This document shows, piece by piece, positions 54,283-64,000 of a stretch of 64,000 nucleotides of DNA; position 1 is the stretch's first letter; every line of letters starts with the position of its first letter. A program made the position numbers and the translations under genes. Below the pieces are notes generated by a model that was not told the DNA's origin, ran no database searches, and was given only the letters and a program-made list of their open reading frames with translations. The stretch is from Pseudogymnoascus destructans (taxonomy: Eukaryota > Ascomycota > Leotiomycetes > Thelebolales > Thelebolaceae), in contig NW_020167531.1 of the NCBI RefSeq assembly GCF_001641265.1, forward strand, positions 558,001-622,000, read 5' to 3'.

Positions 54283-55959
54283 ATCGTAACTTTTCGCTTC
54301 GCTCAAGGTTGGAGTAAGCAACACGCGGCTGCCCAACCCGAGAGGAAGCAATATGCGGGTCGGAACGTGCGTCTGTTCACCGCCACTTCTCAACAAAACC
54401 TCCACCATAGTCTAGCTTACAAAATTTATACAGAATGAGCTTAAGGAATATCACCTTGTTACTACGAAGCCAATTGCGCAGTAGCGTACAAAGGCTTAAG
54501 ATGAGCCTATAGTTCTAAAGTGGTTTCAAGAGTGGCTGGTTTATACTAGAGCGTGGTATAAAACCAGAGTCAATCTAGAATGTAGATGAAACTAGCTTTT
54601 AGGTTGGGATTCCAGGTGGAGAGCGTGTGATTGTGCCACGAGCTACAAAGGAGCTCTACACCCTAAGCCCTGAAAATCGTACGTCTATTACTATACTTAA
54701 GGCTGTGTCTGCCACCAGAAAAGTCATACCGCCTGTACTTATCATTCTAGGCAAAATACACATGGATACTTAGTACTACGCCAACCTTTAAGGTACAGAG
54801 CTCAGCACTTTGCAGAGCATACTCCCTCTAAGGAAACGAAGGTTCTACTATTTAACTCTCATGTGAGCCATACAAGCGATGATTTCATCATTATGGCAGA
54901 AAAACACAATATCATATACACATTCCCATCCCATCTTACTTATATTTTACAGCTACATGTAGGGATCTTCTAGCCGTATAAGCACTAGCATAGAGAGGCT
55001 GTGCTTGCTGCCATATGTGATATGGATGTTACATATGACCTATAGTCCTTTATGAGGGATCTTACCAAAATGCAGCTATAGACTTTTAGGGAGTCTATAA
55101 TTATATCAGCTTTCTAGAAAGCAGGAATTTGGCTAGTAAGCCACATTATAGCTCTTGCAAAGCTACGTACGTACTCACAGCCTGCTCCTATGCCTACACC
55201 TATGCCTCTACCTATACAGGTTTCTACACCAAAACCCTCAACTTTTAGGGGGGTTAAAGAGGGGCTACAGTACTAGAAACAACGGGTTCTAGAGGGTTTT
55301 AGTAGCCCCTCGAGGGAGAGCTATAGGAATTGGCTCATAGGAACGGAAGAGGTTCTAGTAGGAGGCTACCTTCAAGAGCTTAACCTACTGGCTTTTCAAC
55401 GCTAGGTTGGGGAGTCAAAGAAGCAGTTGAGCTGAAGCTAGGCTCCTTTAGTTTAGAGGTGAGCTTACGGCAGCTCACACTCACGAGCTTCGGGCCTAGA
55501 AAGCTAAGCTAGCAGCTTAGAAGCTTGAGGCCAAGCAGGTTCAAGTAGCCTGCTAGGCTGCTAACTAGGCCTAAAATCAGCTTCACTAGGCAGGAATTAA
55601 GGCCTAGAAGGAAGAGCGCCTCTAAAAGAAGGGGGTGGCAGCTCTTCGGAAAGCTAGCCTCCTAATTCCTCTAGAGTTTGAGGACCTAATCCCTAACCTA
55701 GAAACCCTCTAAACATACTAAGGGCGAGGGTAAGGGCGAGGGTGAGAGTAGGAGAGAGGGTAGGAGTAGGAGCAAAGAAGTGATAATTTCATAGAATGGC
55801 TTAATTATGTACCTTTACATACAAATCATAATAGAGAGGTACTTACAGTCACAATTGTGACGAGCCGCATATTGCTTCCTCTTAGGTTGGGCAGCCGCAT
55901 ATTGCTTACCTCCAACCTTGAGCGAAGCGAAAAGTTTGGTCATGACGATTAATCTATTA
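54283..55959 (+). mobile_element. Degenerate pogo-type element with about 100-bp TIRs
   Basis: TIRs begin ATCGT after TA (54281-54282 and 55960-55961) and share ACTTTTCGCTTCGCTCAAGG, GTAAGCAA and the CGGCTGCCCAACC..AGAGGAAGCAATATGCGG block. Within each TIR, AAGCAATATGCGGCT-type units occur twice. About 1.68 kb in total. It encloses a mutated transposase relic. Confidence 0.82.
54630..55700 (+). pseudogene. Pogo-type transposase relic, many stops
   Basis: Plus-strand reading gives LSPENRTSITILKAVSATRK, VIPPVLIILGKIHMDT, IILAEKHNIIYTF-like and SHLTYILQLHVGIF (third-Asp region, here QLHVG instead of QPLDVG), YKHxHREAVLAAICDMDVTY and RESIIISAF.KAGIW. It is split by numerous TAG/TAA codons that fit CAG, CGA or TGG changed by transitions. 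It is a DDE transposase of the Fot1/Tan1 kind, long dead. The 3' part (55250-55700) is Leu/Ala-rich low complexity. Confidence 0.72.
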
Positions 55960-56267
55960 TCATTGATTGTTCGATATAAGGGTTTCACAAAAAGGTAACG
56001 TAAGTTGTGGCGTAGCAGGACGGATGGCATAGCATGACATTCAGTGGTAGATTATCGCACGTAACCGCAATACCATGTATTAACTACCTTAGGGCTCAAC
56101 GATAATACAGTCGTATTCTCTCTGAGTCTTCCTCTTCAATTTCCAATTTAATTGGCACAATTATCTTGTTGTTTGGTGCTGTTGTACCTGATCTCCGTGT
56201 TCTCTGTATTGTTGCTTCCTTGGCCTCGACGACTTTGGACCGCAGTTCCTCTGTAGTAATATGAATT

Positions 56268-57193
56268 TGTCATACTGACATTCGTTGCACTCAGTTTGCT
56301 ATCAAACTCAAGAGCAAACTTGGAAATCTCCTCCTCAAACCTACAAGTCACTATACATATTTTGGCTTATCACACCAACAACAAGAGCAATACTACTCAA
56401 CGATTGCTACAACCATCTATGATTCATTACACGTCATCGCTCCTTAGTTACTGGGCCGATATTACCACATAGCATATCTCTACAACCCTCTATGATTCAT
56501 TACATGACATCACTCATACTACCACATGACATATCTCTACCAACTAGAGGCCTAGGAGCATGAACGATAGCTCTAAAAGCTCCTACGAACCTCTATGATT
56601 CATTACATGTCATCGCTCTTTAGTTACCCACAAGATTGGTTAAGTTATGACATAATTTGTCTATGACATAATTTGTCTATGACATAATTTGTCTATAGGG
56701 GTACTCTGACCTTGGACCTCCTTTTACTTCCTATAGGCTACGAACCTAAGAGATGGTTCTATGGGATTCTCTTACGTCGACTACAGTTACCAAGCCTGGT
56801 AAGTCATGGAAAGTCTTGGAAAATGAGAGAACTACACTCCTTTAGCATAAATAGGATTGCCCTTTCCTTAAGAAAGGGCAAGCAGACAATACAGTAAATC
56901 GACTATCACATACTTCCACGTCTTTTCCAAGCTTCCAAGCATTCATCTTGTTACTCCTTGTTTCTGAAAAGTCAGTGAGGTGTTAACCTCTGACTTACCC
57001 CTGAGTTCCCAGACTCAACATTTGTTGCAACTTGTCTGAACCACTTCACTACATCACACACCTGATTGCTGCGTTGTGGAATAGTCTAAGCTACGACCCT
57101 TTGGCTCTGTTTTCTAAGACAGTGTGTTGTCTTAGTAAATTCATCCCTTCCTTGGGTGGCTAGATTCTCACATCTGGTGCACCCACCATTACA
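56268..57193 (+). mobile_element. Solo LTR-A, GAATT target duplication
   Basis: 926-bp complete LTR-A, plus orientation, flanked by GAATT (56263-56267, 57194-57198). Inserted in the transposase tail; three 16-bp tandem units at about 56649-56697. Confidence 0.93.
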
Positions 57194-57444
57194 GAATTGA
57201 CCCTTTAAAACTGTCCTCTTACCCTTGTTCTGTGTCCTCCGTGTCTGTATTATCGCTCGTAGATTGTCTGCTTCACGTTGTTGTAAAAAGTTGCGAGTGT
57301 TTAGTCGCTCTGTCTCTTCTGCCAATTTGTGGATGTACCGTGTCGTTGGTGTATTTAGTACTGTACGAGCTTGTAAAAATGGTTGTAAGCCTGCTCCTCT
57401 CCATGCAGAAGTAATGTTATTAATCGAAAATGCGTCGACTCTTG

Positions 57445-58351
57445 TGTAATGGTGGGTGCACCAGATGTGAGAATCTAGCCACCCAAGGAAGGGGTGATTT
57501 TACTAAGACAACACACTGTCTTAGGAAACAGAGCCAAAGGGTCGTAGCTTAGACTATTCCACAATGCAGCAATCAGGTGTATCATGTAGTGGAGTGGTTT
57601 AGACAAGTTGTAACAAATGTTGAGTCTGAGAACTCAGGGATAAGTCAGAGGTTAGCATCTCACTGACTTTTCAGAAACAAGGAGTAACAAGATCAATGCT
57701 TGGAAGCTTGGAAAAGATGTGGAAGTATGTGATAGTCGATTTACTGTATTGTCTGCTTGCCCTTTCTTCAGGAAAGGGCAATCCTATTTATGCTAAAGGA
57801 GTGTAGTTCTCTTATTTTCCAAGACTTTCCATGACTAACCAGGCTTGGTAGCTGTAGTCGACGTAAGAGAATTCCATAGAACCATCCTAGGTTCCTAGCC
57901 TATAGGAAGTGAAAGGAGGTCCAAGGTCAGAGTACCCCTATAGACAGATTATGTCATAACTTAACCAATCTTGTAGGTAACTAAGGAGCGATGACGTGTA
58001 ATGAATCATAGAGGGTTGTAGAAGCTTTTGGAGCTATCGTTCATGTTCCTAGGCCTCTAGTTGATAGAGATATGTCATGTGTAGTATTAGCCCAGTAACT
58101 AAGGAGTGATGTCATGTAATGAATCATAGAGGCTTGTAGAGATATGCTATGTGGTCATATCGGCCCAGTAACTAAGGAGCAATGACATGTAATGAATCAT
58201 AGAGGGTTGTAGCAATCGTTGAGTAGTATTGCTCTTGTTGTTGGTGTGACAAGCCAAAATATGTATAGTGACTTGTAGGTTTGAGGAGGAGATTTCTAAG
58301 TTTGCTCTTGAGTTTGATAGCAAACTGAGTGCAACGAATGTCAGTATGACA
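57445..58351 (-). mobile_element. Solo LTR-A, TCTTG target duplication
   Basis: 907-bp complete LTR-A in minus orientation, flanked by TCTTG (57440-57444, 58352-58356). Inserted in the same transposase gene after the third catalytic Asp; one 16-bp unit only. Confidence 0.93.
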
Positions 58352-58905
58352 TCTTGCCTGCATGTACGCAGTTAACCACTCTGCCTTTTGTACCCGTGTG
58401 AGTTGCGCTTCATTTAGATGTGACAGCGCAGATGTGAGGCGCTTTTTTAGTGGACCGAACACCGCAACATCAAGTGGCTGCAACACATGCGAAGTGTGCA
58501 GTGGGATTATGAGGAGAGATATTTGATTCGGCATACAGTGTGATATAAAACTGCCACTTATATGACTGTTGTGACCGTCGCATATGAGGAGTCGTTGTTG
58601 TTGTCCACTGTCTGCCTTCTCACGCGTCGCTGGTTCAAAGACGCGTTTCAACCATTTAACACCATGTAAATTGCTTGTCCAACCCTTCGAGTTTGCAGAA
58701 AAGTACCATTTATCAATCAGTTCTTGCAGAATCTAGCTTTGTAGAACGTTCTGTCCTTTGAAAATGATGAGAGGGTTGATGGTTGTGCCGTCCATGCAGA
58801 TCTAAAATGCGTGCGAACTGCGTTATTATGATGGCGGAGCAGTAAGAGCTATCATTAATCAAGTAACTTACCAGTCATAGTTTCCATGTAGAAGCCAAGG
58901 CGTTA

Positions 58906-59322
58906 TACGGTTTGGTTGTTTATAAGGCTGAGGTGGAAAGAGTTAGTGTACTAGGCCTGATTAGGGAAGTTACCATTCTGTCAACTAAGATCGGCGGGTA
59001 AGCGCCGAAGGATCCAACGAATTGAAGGTTTTCAGCTAAGCCATGAAGGGTCTAAGTTGCTCCGCTAGGGAAAGGGATGATCCACAGCACCTCGCCACAC
59101 CCTTCCGTCGCTAAGAAATATCAAGCAAACATCATCCCGACTATGCACTAGACGCGCGTAATGGCTCTCCTTGACTACTAGATCGAGACGCTGAGCCAAA
59201 GTAATGACCAGCCTCAATTTTGGTCCGGCCTCGCAGCTACCTGAACTTTCTTTCCTCTGGGATTATCGCACGGAGTCAAGGTCCTCGATGTTACGCAAGG
59301 CCCGGCTCGCGGTCTGGTCCAA
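58906..59322. other. Spacer, no gene seen
   Basis: May include the 5' end of the transposase locus and degenerate upstream sequence of the C6-factor fragment. No TIR recognised. Confidence 0.4.
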
Positions 59323-59694
59323 ATGATCGAGAGTCATGCTCTGGACTATGGAATTCCGGATCCCAACGCAAAGTTTTACATGGGGGTCATTAAAAGCTTG
59401 GCGCCTGTTATAGACGCTGTGATATCGCGGCCACCATTTGGTGGGGCACCGCCAAATGCACTACTGCTATACTTTGTTCATTGGCTCTCATTTCTACCGC
59501 CAGAGTTTGTCATGCTGGTCAACTCTTTCGATCCAAAGGCCCTGGTCATCATGGCTCATTATTATGCGCTCGTCGCATTTGTTTTATCGAATTGGAAGAA
59601 CGGGTGGTGGTGGCTGCGAGATCGGCCGGGGTATATGATTAAGAATATAGCAGCGTTCGTGAATTTCCGTGGGTGGGGAGTTTGGATGAAATAG
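59323..59694 (+). pseudogene. C-terminal fragment of a Zn2Cys6-type transcription factor
   Basis: The 123-residue frame reads LLYFVHWLSFLPPEFVMLVN, FDPKALVIMAHYYALVAFVL, WKNGWWWLRDRPGYMIKNIA, AFVNFRGWGVWMK. The block PPEFV-x-L-x(2,4)-DPRALV-x-x-AHYYAL and W-W-x-x-D(R)RP is characteristic of the C-terminal end of fungal C6 zinc-cluster regulators of the sterol-uptake-factor type. The DNA-binding cluster is not present nearby. Upstream frames are broken, so it is probably a gene remnant rather than a short gene. Confidence 0.55.
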
Positions 59695-60137
59695 CCGTTA
59701 CTGGTGCTACAATTTTGTCAAAAGAGTGATGGAAGCTTGGGGCAGTGATCATCTTTGAGCAATATCCATTCTGGTGATGATGGCTTGGCTGAAACGGAGA
59801 TGGGGATATTGGCCACTGTAGAGAGGCATGCGAGAAAGATTCCGGCTGAAGGATGAATCATATACGCCTTTGCATTGCATCCTACACATATTTCATGGTG
59901 ACATATTGCTATGGATTCTAGACATATAAACGCCGACATAAAGAGATGATAAAAGAGCAGATATGGAAGTTAGAGTAACAAGATCAGAGCTGGCGCTCAA
60001 ATCCAGAGATACGAAAGGATCTAGAGAAAAGGTGATTGCTCTGCGCAAATCTATACAGCAACACTCACTCATTCGAAGGCCAGTAGCCCACTACTGAGCC
60101 CGAGGTTGTGGGGCCTGGCAATAGAGAGATATAAATA
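59695..60137. other. Intergenic, no gene seen
   Basis: No protein-like frame; leads into the tRNA-Val gene. Confidence 0.4.
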
Positions 60138-60229
60138 GGTCGCGTGGTCTAATGGTTATGACTTTCGCTCACAAAGTATCATTAAATATGATATCCGAAA
60201 AGGTTCCGAGTTCGATCCTCGGGTTGACC
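60138..60229 (+). tRNA. Probable tRNA-Val(CAC) with intron, unusual acceptor stem
   Basis: The D-arm TGGTCTAATGGTTATGAC and T-arm CCGAG-TTCGATC-CTCGG are canonical. The anticodon stem TTTCG/CGAAA encloses a loop CT-CAC-A with U33 present, and about 22 bases of intron (AAGTATCATTAAATATGATATC, itself a hairpin) follow the anticodon at 60170-60172. The acceptor stem pairs GGTC with GACC, but the inner three positions (GCG versus GTT) pair poorly and base 26 seems missing. It may be a decaying copy or a misfolded assignment; D- and T-arm conservation supports a tRNA origin. The T-run expected for termination follows at about 60240. Confidence 0.68.
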
Positions 60230-60782
60230 TTGGAATAATCTTTTAACACCATGGATATTAAAAACAACTACAATGCTTCTAATAGAGAGCAATGGACAGA
60301 GACTCTAGTCATGGTGGTGTCTAGAAACGTGAGAGCAGCGCGGGAATTATATAACAAAAATTATAACGTATTTCACAAGCCGAGTTGCCCACACAAGTGA
60401 GTTGCCTACAAACCACCAGAATTGACTATTACTACATACTACCATAACACCACCCTACATAATGACCCTTAATTAATTGTAATTGAATCCTCGTGCCTCT
60501 CGCACGTACGGGAATTATGGCCCATAATACTACATAAGCCATAGCGCTTCTGTCGGCCTTAGAGCCCACCTGCCGACTACTTTCACTAGCCACCTCCGTA
60601 CAGTAGGCGCATATCTAGTGGGCAAATATTTGATAAAACTTATAATTTAAGCTCTAGGCACGTACGTTGGAATAAGAAACCATGGTAGGATCTAAAATCA
60701 TGTACATTTTTATCGCTGCTGCCAAGAAAAGTCAGCGTAGTCTATGTTGTATCTAGTCAATATCCATCCCGTCCACCATCAT
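60230..60782. other. Intergenic, no gene seen
   Basis: AT-rich. CACGTACG occurs at about 60503 and GCACGTACG at about 60658. Contains the 3' flank of the thioredoxin reductase gene. Confidence 0.4.
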
Positions 60783-61902
60783 CTACAACAGCGGGTTCGT
60801 CCTGTACTCTGGCGCCGCATCGGTCACACCCTTCTTCGCGCCCTTCTCCTCTTCCTCCAGCGGCAGGTGCTCTCCATCCTCAAGCTCACTGATGTACTTC
60901 TCCGCCTCCAGCGCCGCGATGCATCCGCTTCCCGCGCTCGTAATGGCCTGTCTGTAACGCTTATCCTGCACGTCACCAGCCGCGAAAACACCAACCTTGT
61001 TGGTATAACTCGTTCCTGGCTTGGTCACTAGGTAACCCTCCGCATCCGTCTCGAGCTGTCCCTTGATCAGCGCAGTTGCTGGGTCGTGGCCAACGGCGTA
61101 GAAAAGTCCGTTCGCCTCCAACTTCTCCTCCTCGCCAGTCACCACGTTCTTCACCATCATATGCGACATAAGTCCACGGTCATCACCCGTCACCTCGCCA
61201 CCAACGCTGTTAAAGCGCACGGTAACCTTCTTGTTCGCCAACAGCCTCTTCGCCATCGTCTTGCTCGCGCGCAGGTGGTCCTTGCGAACCAGCACGGTAA
61301 CATGGCTACCGTACTTGGTCAGGAAGAGCGCCTCCTCAGCAGCCGAATCTCCACCGCCAATCACGACCAGCGGCTTGTTGCGGAAGATGGGCACGGCACC
61401 ATCGCACACTGCGCATGCCGAGATACCGTTCTGCCAGTATTTGTCCTCTCCAGGGAGATCGAGACGGCGCGCTGATGCACCGGTTGCGATGATCAGGGCG
61501 TCGGCGGTATGGGGCTCGGCGTCCTCTGCGTAGTCGAGCCAGTATTTGAATGGGCGCGAAGAGAGGTCGACCTTGGCGACCGTTTCGGAGACGACTTCTG
61601 TGCCAAAGCGCTCGGATTGCTTGCGCATGTTCTCCTGCGATCGATATGTTAGCTTATATTCTGTGCGAACTTCATACAACGAGGGTTAGGGGACCACGCA
61701 CCATCAACGCCATGCCGCCAATACCGTTAGGGAAACCGGGGAAGTTCTCGACATCGGTAGTGGTGGTGAGCTGTCCTCCAGCAGCAATACCATTCGCCAT
61801 CATACCCTCGTACAGCACGGGCTTGAGCTCCGCGCGCGCGAGGTAGATGGCCGCCGTGTGTGCGGCGGGGCCGGAGCCGATGATGACGACCTTGCTGTGC
61901 AT
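60783..61902 (-). CDS. TRR1: Thioredoxin reductase (NADPH)
   Basis: Two exons, complement(60783-61634, 61702-61902), with a 67-bp phase-0 intron (GTGCGT..CGCAG); 350 residues from ATG 61902 (MHSKVVIIGSGPAAHTAAIY). FAD-binding G-x-G-x-x-A lies at residues 9-14, and QLTTTTDVENFPGFPNGI follows. The NADPH-binding VVIGGGDSAAEEALFL follows the redox-active CAVC motif (ISACAVCDGAVP). The C-terminal FAD motif is GVFAAGDVQDKRYRQAITSA. It reduces thioredoxin in cytosol and possibly mitochondria. The final acidic tail (ELEDGEHLPLEEEEKG) extends beyond bacterial enzymes, as in fungi. The frame stays open 86 codons upstream of the ATG with a presequence-like composition (see findings). Confidence 0.96.
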
Positions 61903-62799
61903 CGTGCGCGAGCGAGCGAAGACGGGCGCGGGCGCGGTGGACTTCTGTTTCGTGAGGGAAGCTGCGGCGACGAGAGGGAGTCCCGAGCTACTTCTGAGGA
62001 GATTGGCGGAGCGGCGGAAGGCGGAGGAAAACAGTTTGCTTGATTTTTCGTGGGTGAGGTTTTGAGACGGGGTTCGGCGATGTGTCGAGATCGCGAGGTG
62101 GGCGGGTGGTGAGGGGAAGGAAAGTTTTTGGTGGGGGTAGAGGTCAATTAGTGAGGTCACTTAGTGATTTGACGAGAAGTAAAAGTAGAGCGCGTTGGCG
62201 GGTAACTTATAGAAAGTATGGGTAAAGGCTGGTTTATAATAAATTATCTGGGGTAAGTTAAGTTAAAGTTAGTCTATGTGGAAAAACAAACAGTCGCCGA
62301 ACCAGCGGATACTTTTCGAGCGTCTCGGCCTTTATCACGTGACACATTTTCGATTGTGCTGACATACCAGCTTTGATAAAATTGCCCATCGAATTCTCGA
62401 ACGGGGTCCCACAGAAGCCGCGGCATCTGATAATTTGAAATACTGAGTCTAGCCTCCAAATTTGGGAATTGCGCTGCATTGTAGCCTGTATTATTTGAAT
62501 TGTAATATCCGAGCACAGCTACCTGACAAACCCAGCTATTTACACGTCTCTCCCCGTCCACTGCGATCTGTTCCACAAATCCATACATCATATACTATGA
62601 CATGCCAGGGAGCGTTTTCATACCCAAGAGTACACCTCTGTGTCTTCTGTTCCCGCGAGATCCATCGACCAGCATAAGCTGAGCTGATGCACCGCGATTA
62701 GACCTCGGCTTCTCGTTATTATACAGTAGGTTGTATTTCCAACTCCGACCCAAGAACGCCCAAAGAACCTTACAATTCCGAATAATAACACTGAGCTTA
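61903..62799. other. TRR1 upstream region and intergenic
   Basis: 61903-62160 is in frame with TRR1 and codes for a Ser/Arg/Ala-rich stretch with no ATG. Beyond it no gene is seen; both flanking genes are on the minus strand. Confidence 0.45.
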
Positions 62800-63594
62800 T
62801 CAGACCAGTATTATTGCTGCCAATATCGCTCCGGCCAGGCTCATCATCAGACCGCTTCCCGGATGTACTGCTCCACCATCCGCAACAATGTTATCGAATG
62901 GGCTCCCTCCACCTGAGAACTTATTAGCGTCGATCTGTTGCTGCTGTCTTGATCGGCCGCTAGGCTCGTCCTGTTTATTCCAATTTGTAGTCTGCGACGC
63001 CTGTGTCTCGGAAGTTGTTGACTCCGGTATCGACTCTGTTGTTGGCTCTGTTGTTGATTCTGTTGTTGGCTGTGTTGTTGATTCTGATGTTGGATCAGGG
63101 TCGCCAATGCCAAGAACTGAGGACTTTGGTGCTTCAGAGGTAGTAGTAGTTGGTGCCTCGGCAGTTGTACTTTGCGGATGTTTTTGCGACGTCGTTGTTG
63201 GCGCAGATGTATCCGTCGGCTTTGTAGCAACTTCAGTCGGTGCCGTTGACTGCGTTGGCACCTCCATTCCGTTACAGACGGATGCGATGAGCATGTTCTG
63301 GAAGATGCGGCCAAGAAGCGTCCGACTATCAACTATGACGCCAGGGCAGACGGTGTTGAGAGTGTTGGATATGCTCTCGAGCGATGCAACGCATGCTACG
63401 GAACATGCGCCGCCAGCCTGAAAGTCTCGTGCGCCGCAGCCCTCAATCGGGCGGTTGTATACCGTTCGACATTCGCCAGTGATTCCGAACGGTAGTTGTT
63501 GAAAATTCCCCCCCAGAGATATGGAAGACGCGGCCTGCGCAGTTGTGGCGAGGAAAAGAAGAGAGAGGCTGGTGGGGGAGAAAGGAGAAATCAT
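62800..63594 (-). CDS. Putative GPI-anchored cell-surface protein
   Basis: ATG 63594; single exon, 264 residues. The signal peptide MISPFSPTSLSLLFLATTAQ ends at an A-Q-A cleavage site. The mature N-terminal domain (about 22-125) has at least six Cys (GECRTVYNRPIEGCGARDFQ; ACSVACVASLESISNTLNTV then CPGVIVD; SVCNGME). A long Ser/Thr-rich region with repeated TTESTTEPTTE units follows, likely O-mannosylated. The end is a Gly/Asn spacer and a hydrophobic tail (GSGLMMSLAGAILAAIILV), as in GPI proteins. Probably a cell-wall or membrane-bound protein; function unknown. Confidence 0.8.
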   Translation of the reverse strand: MISPFSPTSLSLLFLATTAQAASSISLGGNFQQLPFGITGECRTVYNRPIEGCGARDFQAGGACSVACVASLESISNTLNTVCPGVIVDSRTLLGRIFQNMLIASVCNGMEVPTQSTAPTEVATKPTDTSAPTTTSQKHPQSTTAEAPTTTTSEAPKSSVLGIGDPDPTSESTTQPTTESTTEPTTESIPESTTSETQASQTTNWNKQDEPSGRSRQQQQIDANKFSGGGSPFDNIVADGGAVHPGSGLMMSLAGAILAAIILV

Positions 63595-64000
63595 GTTGCG
63601 CCCCGTGCTGATTAACAGCGCTGTGAGAAGTGAAGTGAGGCAGGCCAAGAGGAAAGATAGTCGAGAGCAATGAACTTGGTCCCGACGGCGAGCACAGGTC
63701 GCTTGCTGACAAGCTTGATTTTAGCGGGCGTTACCAGATGGGAGTCAGGAGTAGTACTAATTCGTAAGATTCCCCGTGGTAAAAAAAAAGAATGCCGTCT
63801 GTCTCTGACGGAGATGTCTGAGTTAGTGTTTGCGATTTGTTGACTGAGATATGACAAAGAGCTTTCGAACTCGACACGCAACGCGCGGTATCTGTCGCAA
63901 CAGTTTGGCTTTGCGGCGGAGAGAATAACAGCCGAGTAGGGATAGAGAAAGCTGAGAGTTATGAATTCCTTCGTAATATCACAGGTTGATTTTGTGAGAA
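63595..64000. other. Upstream of surface-protein gene, window end
   Basis: Promoter-side sequence of the 62800-63594 gene, with an A-run at 63781-63790. No further gene is sup­ported before the window edge. Confidence 0.4.

Larger units (their letters stand above)
56090..58905 (-). pseudogene. Pogo/Fot1 transposase interrupted by two LTR-A insertions
   Basis: Minus-strand transposase pieces lie at about 58352-58905, 57199-57440 and 56090-56267. The first has RLGFYMETMTG, an apparent intron (GTAAGT..ACGCAG), ICMDGTTINPLIIFKGQNVL, LLICDGHNSHISGSFI (second Asp) and TSHVLQPLDVAVFGPLKKRL (third Asp). The middle piece has RTVLNTPTTRYIHKLAEETE and QQREADNLRAIIQTRRTQNK, the coiled basic tail. The last has HITTEELRSKVVEAKEATIQ and ends at TGA. 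LTR-A copies sit between the pieces with clean 5-bp duplications. The first-Asp domain and the 5' end are missing. This is a separate lineage from the 7838 element. Confidence 0.85.

Overview
This looks like a chromosome segment from a filamentous ascomycete (Pezizomycotina; a dothideomycete would fit, but this is inferred from gene style only). The reasons are short GT-AG introns of 45-140 bp with CTGAC/CTAAC-like branch sites, intron-containing tRNA genes, and recognisable fungal genes: ceramide synthase, a Ste50-type SAM/RA adaptor, a Tea4/Bud14-like SH3 protein, PalH and thioredoxin reductase. Gene-rich stretches alternate with AT-richer islands packed with transposons. Many relics carry C-to-T or G-to-A changes (CAA/CAG/CGA read as stops, catalytic Asp to Asn, zinc-binding Cys to Tyr), the pattern expected from repeat-induced point mutation (RIP).

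Layout. 1-2.4 kb: a pentanucleotide satellite, two intron-bearing tRNA-Leu genes and a coiled-coil gene with one nonsense codon. 2.4-19.99 kb: a transposon island with at least six LTR families (called LTR-A to LTR-G here), three pogo/Fot1 transposase copies or fragments, a hAT transposase, a LINE fragment, a small TIR element carrying only an integrase zinc-binding domain, and a convergent merA-like (decayed) and merB-like (largely intact) pair for mercury detoxification. Junctions at 6.22 and 17.04 kb show that about 10.8 kb of this island was inverted. 20.4-24.5 kb: ceramide synthase and the Ste50-like adaptor. 25-39 kb: a second island, including a 10.3-kb LTR-G element (target duplication GAAAA) whose 3' LTR is split by a 6.8-kb LTR-A Ty3/Gypsy chromovirus (target duplication ATATG). 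LTR-G also carries an antisense, spliced Cys-rich open frame. 40-54 kb: the SH3 polarity protein, PalH, a GST-like gene with an apparent internal inversion, a GNAT acetyltransferase, a TLC-domain membrane protein and several decayed genes. 54-59 kb: a third island with two pogo elements, one hit twice by LTR-A. 59-64 kb: a transcription-factor fragment, an unusual tRNA-Val, thioredoxin reductase and a putative GPI-anchored wall protein.

The host genes shown are independent housekeeping or signalling genes rather than a pathway cluster. The mer pair is the only functionally linked set: MerB would cleave carbon-mercury bonds and MerA would reduce Hg(II). Only MerB keeps its catalytic residues, so the pair is probably a decaying, horizontally acquired cassette.
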